Positions 55,330 to 64,000 of a DNA stretch of 64,000 bases are shown piece after piece. The notes below the pieces were generated by a model. That model made no database searches and was not told the origin of the DNA. It saw nothing but the letters and a program-made list of their open reading frames with translations. This DNA is from Macrostomum hystrix (Eukaryota > Platyhelminthes > Macrostomidae), in NCBI GenBank assembly GCA_950097015.1, contig CATNEN010000003.1:5255501-5319500 (forward strand). The letters are read 5' to 3'. The translations under genes were made by a program, and so were the position numbers. Each line of letters begins with the position of its first letter. Within the stretch, counting starts at the first letter, position 1.

Positions 55330-56220
55330 TAGGCACACAGTTTTTAGTTTGCAGTTACATCGAAGCAAAAAAAATTGAATCAGTTTATTCCGAGTAAAAA
55401 TTAAATTAATTTGTACAAGCGATATGCAAAACCTTTGCTAAATTAATAAAAACCGTAAGCTTTTAATGGTGTGTCTATGCATAAAGTGTTAGATTCCGAC
55501 CAAAACTTGCTCTGTCGCACTTTAACCGACTGCTATTTTCCGCATTTCTCTCCGCACCCTCTCAGAATTAGGCACGCTTATTAACAAGCCCCAGTGCTGC
55601 CTACTTGGTAGTCGGGGCTATGCACTTTAGGTGCCCTTATCCTCTCCTCCGTACCCGGCTGTTTATCTTCTCTAGCATATAGAGAACTTATTTCTGAACA
55701 GCACACCAAGGCTAAGTGTGTCAGCCTCTGCCCCGCTGTTTATCTGCGCACGATACGACCCTGCAGTGTCCCGTCTCCTCCTAAGACCTTCTTCGTACCC
55801 TGAAGCCAAGCCACCCACCCTCTCACCACTCTGTCCCTTCTTCGCTCCACACCCTAAAAGTAAACGTTCATGCCCAAATCTTTCTCTCCTCTCTTAGCCA
55901 ATAGAAAGTCCTTGTTTGTGAAATTCTTTTTTTGGGTTAGATAGAGAGGGCTGTTTACTCCTCTTCTTGTCCTTGCATTGCACTCCCTCGTTCATCTGGC
56001 GTAACCAAGTGGCCGCACGCACGCAACACGCACCCAACGCACCCTCCTAGCGGGCCAATGAAAAGTTATTGACGCTCTCTGTGCGTTTGGAAATTCGCCT
56101 GGCCTTAGCGCCGGATGGTTAGGAAAGACAGACTGTTTTGAGGAGGGGGATCAGGTCATCCTGTCCTTCTCTCCCCTCCCTTCCCGCCCCCCTCTCCTCC
56201 TAGTCAGCCGACTTATTTTA
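55330..56220. other. Upstream region of the nuclear receptor gene
   Basis: No exon recognised. C/T-rich stretches at 55850-55910 and 56150-56205 (CTCTCCCCTCCCTTCCCGCC) lie just before the TATA box. Confidence 0.4.
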
Positions 56221-56226
56221 TATAAA
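56221..56226 (+). promoter_or_regulatory. TATA box of the nuclear receptor gene
   Basis: TATAAA in TTATTTTATATAAAGCAATC, 128 bp before the ATG at 56349, just after a C/T-rich tract. Confidence 0.55.
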
Positions 56227-56348
56227 GCAATCGACGGACTTTAAAGTCTTCACTTGGCCGCAAAACAGAACACTGTGTCCCAGGCCCAAATTTTGAGGCT
56301 AAAATTATCGCATTCAACAAAGCGTCCATCCTCGCTAAGAGTAGACGA

Positions 56349-56917
56349 ATGCTACCGTCAGGCAGACCGATTCATTTTACAAAATCTGGCGTTGTGCATA
56401 GAAAAAAATGTCGCCACCCGAAGACGCCGGCTGATTTGATGCATCGCTACTGCCTGGTCTGCGGTTGCAAAGCTGAGAACTACAATTTCGGCGTAATCAG
56501 CTGCGAATCGTGTAAGGCATTCTTTCGTCGCAACGCGCACAAGCAGACCCTTGGCGAGGCCGGGTTCGCTTGCAGCTTCCGACGCGGCGGTTGCGAAGTC
56601 TCCCTAGCAACCAGGAAGAAATGTCCCGGCTGTCGGCTGGCCAAATGCTTCGCTGTTGGCATGCAGGCCGAACTAATTCAAAAGGCCGATCAGCTTCTGG
56701 CCATTCCGCAGCCGCCGCAGCAGCCGCTGATGTTGCCTTGCGCCGAGCAGTCTCCATCTTCGTCGCCTTTGTCGGCTTTTCCATCTAGGTCGATGTCGAT
56801 GTCAATGTCATCGTCGGCTTCGTCGTTTGGTCCGGCGTTTCAGAGGGGGCCGCAGCAGCCGCCGCCGCCGATGCTGCAGCTCCCGCTGATACCGCCACCG
56901 CCACTTCAGCACTATCT

Positions 56918-56954
<37 letters not shown>

Positions 56955-59900
56955 TCGACTATCTCTAGCTTCCCCAATCCCGCTCAGCTAGTTGACGCTC
57001 TATCCAATGCCGAGCACAGCGATCATCTGCTGCGCCTTTGGCAGCGTCTCCAGTCGCCAGATCAAAGCCTTCCGCCGTCGTTCTACACGGAGCCGTGGGC
57101 CAGCGGCGAGCCGGCCGGAGATCACAGATGCGCCAATGTACTATTGGTTGACTTCTTTGCCGAACTGCGCCAATTAGTGCGCGACACAATGATGTGCGAT
57201 ATTGGCACCAGTTCTATCACCAACGTGTCAATTCTAGAAGCCTTTGTTCATCAGGCCGCCAAGTTTATTTCTGGCCTGCGCCAAATGGACCAGCTAGATC
57301 GGTCTCACTTCCTTACCTTAATACGCTGCCGGCTGCACTCTGTGCTGTTTCCGCTGTCCGGCGCCGGCTATTGTTTAGACGATGAAAAATTCTACTTTAC
57401 TATACAAGGTCAGCGAAGGCAGTGTCACCCGATTCAACTGTTTATCGATCTGGTAAGTCTGTGGGAAGTTAAGCGCTGAAAGTCCTGCGGTCGATGGAGG
57501 TTTTAGAAAGATGGTTCCTGAAGGTTTAGGAAAAGAGTCCAGTTGAAGGTTTAGTAAGGAAGATGGTTCCTGAAGTTTTAGTAGGGAAGATGGTCCCTGA
57601 AGGTTTAGTAAGGAAGATGGTTCCTGAAGTTTTAGTAGGGAAGATGGTCCCTGAAGGTTTAGTAAGGAAGATGGTTCCTGAAGGTTTAGTAAGGAAGATG
57701 GTCCCTGAAGGTTTATTTTAGATGGTTCCTGAAGGTTTAGTAAGGAAGATGGTTCCTGAAGGTTTAGTAAGGAAGATGGTCCCTGAAGGTTTATTTTAGA
57801 TGGTCCCTGAAGGTTTAGTAGGCAAAATGGTTCCTGAAGGTTTATTTTAGATGGTTCCTGAAGGTTTATTTTAGATGGTTCCTGAAGGTTTATTTTAGAT
57901 GGTTCCTGATGGTTTATTTTAGATGGTTCCTGATGGTTTATTTTAGATGGTTCCTGAAGGTTTATTTTAGATGGTTCCTGATGGTTTATTTTAGATGGTT
58001 CCTGAAGGGTTATTTTAGATGGTTCCTGAAGGTTTATTTTAGATGGTTCCTGAAGGTTTATTTTAGATGGTTCCTGATGGTTTATTTTAGATGGTTCCTG
58101 ATGGTTTATTTTAGATGGTTCCTGATGGTTTATTTTAGATGGTTCCTGAAGGGTTATTTTAGATGGTTCCTGAAGGGTTATTTTAGATGGTTCCTGAAGG
58201 GTTATTTTAGATGGTTCCATAAGGGTTATTTTAGATGGTTCCTAAAGGTTTAGTAGGCAAAATGGTTCCTGAAGGTTTATTTTAGATGGTTCCTGAAGGT
58301 TTATTTTAGATGGTTCCTGATGGTTTATTTTAGATGGTTCCTGAAGGTTTATTTTAGATGGTTCCTGATGGTTTATTTTAGATGGTTCCTGAAGGGTTAT
58401 TTTAGATGGTTCCTGAAGGGTTATTTTAGATGGTTCCTAAAGGTTTAGTAGGCAAAATGGTTCCTGAAGGTTTATTTTAGATGGTTCCTGAAGGTTTATT
58501 TTAGATGGTTCCTGAAGGTTTATTTTAGATGGTTCCTGAAGGTTTATTTTAGATGGTTCCTGATGGTATATTTTAGATGGTCCCTGAAGGTTTATTTTAG
58601 ATGTTTCCTGAAGGGTTATTTTAGATGGTTCCTGAAGGGTTATTTTAGATGGTTCCTGAAGGTTTATTTTAGATGTTTCCTGAAGGTTTATTTTAGATGG
58701 TTCCTGAAGGTTTATTTTAGATGGTTCCTGATGGTTTATTTTAGATGGTTCCTGATGGTATATTTTAGATGGTTCCTGATGGTATATTTTAGATGGTTCC
58801 TGAAGGTTTATTTTAGATGGTTCCTGAAGGGTTATTTTAGATGGTTCCTGAAGGTTTATTTTAGATGGTTCCTGAAGGTTTATTTTAGATGGTTCCTGAA
58901 GGGTTATTTTAGATGGTTCCTGAAGGTTTATTTTAGATGGTTCCTGAAGGTTTATTTTAGATGTTTCCTGAAGGTTTATTTTATATGGTTCCTGAAGGTT
59001 TATTTTAGATGGTTCCTGAAGGTTTATTTTAGATGGTTCCTGAAGGTTTATTTTAGATGGTTTCTGAAGGTTTATTTTAGATGGTTCCTGAAGGTTTATT
59101 TTAGATGGTTCCTGAAGGTTTATTTTAGATGTTTCCTGAAGGTTTATTTTAGATGGTTCCTGAAGGTTTATTTTAGATGTTTCCTGAAGGTTTATTTTAG
59201 ATGGTTCCTGAAGGTTTATTTTAGATGGTTCCTGAAGGTTTATTTTAGATGTTTCCTGAAGGTTTATTTTAGATGTTTCCTGAAGGTTTATTTTAGATGG
59301 TTCCTGAAGGGTTATTTTAGATGGTTCCTGAAGGTTTATTTTAGATGGTTCCTGAAGGTTTATTTTAGATGTTTCCTGAAGGTTTATTTTAGATGTTTCC
59401 TGAAGGTTTATTTTAGATGGTTCCTGAAGGGTTATTTTAGATGGTTCCTGAAGGTTTATTTTAGATGGTTCCTGAAGGTTTATTTTAGATGTTTCCTGAA
59501 GGTTTATTTTAGATGTTTCCTGAAGGTTTATTTTAGATGGTTCCTGAAGGTTTATTTTAGATGGTTCCTGAAGGTTTATTTTAGATGTTTCCTGAAGGTT
59601 TATTTTAGATGGTTCCTGAAGGTTTATTTTAGATGTTTCCTGAAGGTTTATTTTAGATGGTTCCTGAAGGTTTATTTTAGATGGTTCCTGAAGGTTTATT
59701 TTAGATGTTTCCTGAAGGTTTATTTTAGATGTTTCCTGAAGGTTTATTTTAGATGGTTCCTGAAGGGTTATTTTAGATGGTTCCTGAAGGTTTATTTTAG
59801 ATGGTTCCTGAAGGTTTATTTTAGATGTTTCCTGAAGGTTTATTTTAGATGTTTCCTGAAGGTTTATTTTAGATGGTTCCTGAAGGGTTATTTTAGATGG

Positions 59901-61333
59901 TTCCTGAAGGTTTATTTTAGATGGTTCCTGAAGGTTTATTTTAGATGTTTCCTGAAGGTTTATTTTAGATGTTTCCTGAAGGTTTATTTTAGATGGTTCC
60001 TGAAGGGTTATTTTAGATGGTTCCTGAAGGTTTATTTTAGATGGTTCCTGAAGGTTTATTTTAGATGTTTCCTGAAGGTTTATTTTAGATGTTTCCTGAA
60101 GGTTTATTTTAGATGTTTCCTGAAGGTTTATTTTAGATGGTTCCTGAAGGTTTATTTTAGATGGTTCCTGAAGGTTTATTTTAGATGTTTCCTGAAGGTT
60201 TATTTTAGATGGTTCCTGAAGGTTTATTTTAGATGTTTCCTGAAGGTTTATTTTAGATGGTTCCTGAAGGTTTATTTTAGATGGTTCCTGAAGGTTTATT
60301 TTAGATGTTTCCTGAAGGTTTATTTTAGATGTTTCCTGAAGGTTTATTTTAGATGGTTCCTGAAGGGTTATTTTAGATGGTTCCTGAAGGTTTATTTTAG
60401 ATGGTTCCTGAAGGTTTATTTTAGATGTTTCCTGAAGGTTTATTTTAGATGTTTCCTGAAGGTTTATTTTAGATGGTTCCTGAAGGGTTATTTTAGATGG
60501 TTCCTGAAGGTTTATTTTAGATGGTTCCTGAAGGTTTATTTTAGATGTTTCCTGAAGGTTTATTTTAGATGTTTCCTGAAGGTTTATTTTAGATGGTTCC
60601 TGAAGGGTTATTTTAGATGGTTCCTGAAGGTTTATTTTAGATGGTTCCTGAAGGTTTATTTTAGATGTTTCCTGAAGGTTTATTTTAGATGTTTCCTGAA
60701 GGTTTATTTTAGATGGTTCCTGAAGGTTTATTTTAGATGGTTCCTGAAGGTTTATTTTAGATGTTTCCTGAAGGTTTAGGACAAAGAGTCCTTGAATGTT
60801 TATGGAACAGCCTAAATGATGGGGACGCGGCTCAAGAATAGAAAAGAATAATTTTAAATTTACCCATTGTAACTATGTATCTCTGATGATCATTTATCCC
60901 ACAGGTGCGGTACTCCAGTAATCGCTTAGTTGACTTCACACCTTTGGCCGAATTTAACACCTACACTAAACTGCTGCTAGAGGTGACCGAGATGAGGCCG
61001 GAGCTGCTTGCCCTGTACTGCGCAGCCAAGCTGCTCTACCTGCCGCCAAAGGAGACGGGCATAACTGATCAGCGAATGATGGACGCCTGCGCTAGACTAG
61101 GCCTTCGCTATCATCAGCACCTGGTTGACTCGCTCTATTATCACTATCCTTTCGACTTCGATAACAAACTGCGCGCCTGCTGTCGCCTGTTCAAGTGGTC
61201 GCTTGGATTTGATAGAACCCTGCAGAGCTTCATTCAGTACTGCCCGCTGACTGTTGATAGCCACTGCAGCAGCAGCAGCAGCAACAGCAAGGTTAACGAT
61301 TTGACCACTGAAGAGTTCCAAATGTCTGATTAA
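56349..61333 (+). CDS. Nuclear hormone receptor, HR96/DAF-12-type P-box
   Basis: Ligand-regulated transcription factor. Exons 56349-57452 and 60905-61333; donor CTG|GTAAGT, acceptor CCACAG|GTG, phase 0; 1533 nt, 510 aa. The DNA-binding domain, residues ~33-108, has two C4 zinc fingers: CLVCGCKAENYNFGVISCES, P-box CESCKAFFRRNA (the ESCKA sequence typical of the HR96/DAF-12 group), and C..R...KKCPGCRLAKCFAVGM. The hinge is Ser/Pro-rich with a (CAG)n Q run of about 12. The ligand-binding-like region starts near DFFAELRQLVRD and crosses the junction as LFIDLVRYSSNRLVDFTPLA, ending with helical segments (YTKLLLEVTEMRPELLALY, CCRLFKWSLGFDRTLQSFIQ). No clear AF-2 helix (LLxE type) is visible at the C-terminus (TTEEFQMSD). 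Almost the entire intron is a 24-bp minisatellite. An additional 5' exon is possible; the ATG was chosen as first after the TATA box. Confidence 0.87.
56919..56951 (+). repeat. (CAG)n encoding polyglutamine in the nuclear receptor hinge
   Basis: Ten or more near-perfect CAG codons (one CAA) between the proline-rich hinge and the ligand-binding region, in frame. Confidence 0.9.
57486..60779. repeat. 24-bp minisatellite filling the nuclear receptor intron
   Basis: About 135 copies. The left part uses a 27-bp unit (GGTTTAGTAAGGAAGATGGT plus TCCTGAA); the rest uses 24 bp (GATGGTTCCTGAAGGTTTAT plus TTTA), with GATG and AGGG variants and a GATGTTT variant. Toward the right a 120-bp pattern (five units) repeats and is itself inside a 600-bp duplication (59521-60120 versus 60121-60720). 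The 738-codon plus ORF is an artefact. Confidence 0.97.
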
Positions 61334-61429
61334 GAGGCCTAAGTACTCAACTTTTCTGCGAATCGCTTCCCCGTGTTTTCGGGAAGTATGAGGATAAAAA
61401 ATTGTGAAGTAAGGGGATTTTTAGATTTA

Positions 61430-62167
61430 AAACTATCGTGAGGGGATTTCTTGATTGAGAACTGTCATGTGGGATTTCTTGATTGAGAACTATTATGTGG
61501 GATTTCTAGATTGAGAACTGTCATGTGGGATTTCTAGATTGAGAACTGTCATGTGGGATTTCTAGATTGAGAACTGTCATGTGGGATTTCTAGATTGAGA
61601 ACTGTCATGTGGGATTTCTAGATTGAGAACTGTCATGTGGGATTTCTAGATTGAGAACTGTCATGTGGGATTTCTAGATTGAGAACTGTCATGTGGGATT
61701 TATAGATTGAGAACTGTCATGTGGGATTTCTAGATCGAGAACTGTCATGTGGGATTTCTAGATTGAGAACTGTCATGTGGGATTTCTAGATTGAGAACTG
61801 TCATGTGGGATTTCTAGATTGAGAACTGTCATGTGGGATTTCTAGATTGAGAACTGTCATGTGGGATTTCTAGATTGAGAACTATCATGTGGGATTTCTA
61901 GATTGAGAACTGTCATGTGGGATTTCTAGATTGAGAACTGTCATGTGGGATTTCTAGATTGAGAACTGTCATGTGGGATTTCTAGATTGAGAACTATCAT
62001 GTGGGATTTCTAGATTGAGAACTGTCATGTGGGATTTCTAGATTGAGAACTGTCATGTGGGATTTCTAGATTGAGAACTATCATGTGGGATTTCTAGATT
62101 GAGAACTGTCATGTGGGATTTCTAGATTGAGAACTGTCATGTGGGATTTCTAGATTGAGAACTGTCA
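61430..62167. repeat. 28-bp minisatellite downstream of the nuclear receptor
   Basis: About 26 copies of GAGAACTGTCATGTGGGATT plus TCTAGATT, with CTATCATG as the main variant. Starts about 100 bp after the stop codon, so it may be in the 3' UTR. Confidence 0.95.
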
Positions 62168-62760
62168 TGAACGAATTATAGATTAAGAATTTCCCTTATA
62201 AATTTTATTTTGTTGTCCATTGTCTTGTCCAATTGTCCAATTAGTTAGCTTTCAAAGCTGTAATATTCTAAATGCAATGAATTACGGAATTCAATGATTA
62301 GGTCAGTGCGAAAGATTCTTAAGATGCGCAGTGCATGATTTGCTGATTTGAGACTTTGATTTTTTCACTTCGTGCGTCGTCGTAATGTAAAGTACAATAA
62401 TTGCAGTAATACTATGTGTAGCTTTTTTGCTAATAACTCTTCTCTACTTTCAAAGTAACATTTGACAAATTTTCTCCACAGAAAATGTTGGAAGTGGATT
62501 TAACAACTGTCCTGTTTAATAAGGTTACTGTTGCTATAGATTATCATTATTATTATTATTACTCTTATTCTTATTATCTTGTGCTTTACTCTATCGACTA
62601 ATCATGTCTGTTTTTTAGCAGCAGCTTAAGAAAAGATTGAGCATTTTTTCTTTGATGAACTATAGTGTGTCCACTTTTGTTTTGTCATTTTTGATGCTTC
62701 GCACTCGCTAGCTGTGAGCAGTGCCTATTGTCTGTCTGTTTGTTATCTTATAGCTTCAAT
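62168..62760. other. AT-rich spacer between two minisatellites
   Basis: Contains a short TTA/TTC microsatellite near 62550-62580. No gene recognised. Confidence 0.5.
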
Positions 62761-62767
62761 AGTATCA

Positions 62768-63172
62768 CTCCATTCTCACTCTACCTCTCCTATTCTCATT
62801 CTCTACCTCTCCTATTTTCATTCTCTACCTCTCCTATTCTCACTCTACCTCTCCTATTCTCACTCTCTACCTCTCCTATTCTCACTCTCTACCTCTCCTA
62901 TTCTCACTCTCTACCTCTCCTATTCTCACTCTCTACCTCTCCTATTCTCACTCTCTACCTCTCCTATTCTCACTCTCTACCTCTCCTATTCTCACTCTCT
63001 ACCTATCCTATTCTCACTCTCTACCTCTCCTATTCTCACTCTCTACGTCTCCTATTCTCACTCTACCTCTCCTATTCTCACTCTCTACCTCTCCTATTCT
63101 CATTCTCTACCTCTCCTATTCTCACTCTCTACCTCTCCTATTCTCACTCTCTACCTCTCCTATTCTCGCTCC
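62768..63172. repeat. 22-bp pyrimidine-rich minisatellite
   Basis: About 18-19 copies of CTCTACCTCTCCTATTCTCA plus CT, with occasional 18-bp units lacking CTCT. Strong C/T strand asymmetry. Plus-strand ORFs of 159-184 codons are artefacts. Confidence 0.95.
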
Positions 63173-63179
63173 CCTTCTT

Positions 63180-64000
63180 CACGCCTACAGATCAGCAGAT
63201 CAGATAAAGGAGAATTGAATCAAGTTTACAGTTTTTTAACTGTCAAAATACGAAAAGCTTTTATCTAGAACGGATAGCATAGTAATGAGTTATTGTTAGC
63301 TGGTCCAATTCTTTTTAGTCTCGGCAATTGTTCTTGGTCATAATTTCAAATTATTACGAGATCTCGTAATGATCTTTAACTGGCTGTGAGGCTGTAAGAG
63401 CATTAACTCACACACGAATTTCTACAACACTGTCCTATGGTTTCAACTGTATGCTTCTTATCGCTTTAACTTGATTAATTATGATTAATCATAATTAATT
63501 ATTATAATTATGATTATGCTATTTTTACTTTCATATGTAAGATTTTACTATATAACAAACATAAAAAATGTGCGGTCAACTCTTATGTAATGTTCAACTA
63601 TGTTTCCTTTGTTCTTGTGTGGCTTTTTAGCGCATAGAAAGCAGAATTCAGCCACAGAGGCGTAGTACCAGCACTACTTTAAATATATTTACTTTGTCTG
63701 TCTGTCTGTATTCATTTCTGGTATCGTAAGACAATACATTTTTTAACAAGCCATTATTTAGCTGGTTTATTGTTGTTCGTCAAAAATGATGGTCCAGTGA
63801 TTTTATTTCTTTATATTTATTTCACTCGAATAATATTTTATGACATTAAAGATCGTCTCAAAAAATGATGAAATAATTTTGGCTCGAATGACTGGCTCAT
63901 CTAAATGACTCATTCTCTCTAGAGAATAGACTAGAACAAATGCTCACAGAAGCAAATGAAATTTCAGGCCGATCAGCAAATGATTCAATGGAATATTACA
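63180..64000. other. AT-rich right end
   Basis: No gene, SINE or array was recognised. 63470-63520 is a TAATTATGATTAATCATAAT-rich, near-palindromic tract. Confidence 0.45.

Noticed and set aside
58563-60779. 738-codon plus-strand ORF (repeating YFRWFLKV)
   Set aside because: A 24-bp unit without stops gives an endless frame; it lies in the intron of the nuclear receptor gene.

Overview
This is eukaryotic, animal nuclear DNA. Genes are split by GT-AG introns with matching phases. The families are metazoan: a Gab-type docking protein, a nuclear receptor, rhodopsin-type GPCRs, a BTB-BACK-Kelch protein and PAN/C-type lectins. tRNA-derived SINEs and eroded retrotransposons lie between them. Base composition is moderately AT-rich. 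The mix suggests a bilaterian invertebrate, perhaps a spiralian, but the species cannot be named from the sequence. No prokaryotic operon, CRISPR array or phage was seen.

Layout. 1-3891 (-): hnRNP K-like triple-KH RNA-binding protein, running off the left edge. 7142-9901 (-): Gab/DOS-type adaptor. 11.9-20.8 kb: three tandem (+) secreted PAN/C-type-lectin genes, each followed by an array of the same 16-bp repeat, amid Ty3/gypsy and non-LTR remnants. 21896-22951 (+): single-exon peptide-type GPCR. 24906-28606 (-): GT31-like galactosyltransferase, two exons. 29691-33820 (-): second GPCR with a polyglutamine tail. 35842-38843 (-): Kelch-like protein closest in feel to KLHL10. 39863-41440 (+): sterol C5-desaturase. 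42947-47283 (+): DGAT2/MOGAT-type acyltransferase. 47.3-56.2 kb: gene-poor, with a possible LTR and two large minisatellites. 56349-61333 (+): nuclear receptor with an HR96/DAF-12-type P-box. 61.4-64 kb: two minisatellites and AT-rich DNA.

I rebuilt the multi-exon genes by translating both strands and requiring splice consensus, matching phase and family-consistent protein across each junction. They were not taken from single open frames. Every reported multi-exon model is phase-consistent.

The most striking property is the density of unrelated minisatellites (units 4, 12, 16, 21, 22, 24, 25, 28, 33, 34 and 36 bp, plus a G-rich ~21-bp unit). Most lie inside introns or directly beside exons, and several have nested higher-order structure. 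They create long spurious ORFs on both strands. The genes do not form one pathway, but SC5D and the DGAT2-like gene are adjacent, on the same strand, and both belong to ER lipid metabolism. I did not find a convincing wholly new biological system. The best leads are the mosaic lectin cluster, the GT31 paralogue without its usual metal-binding motif, and the exon-flanking minisatellites.
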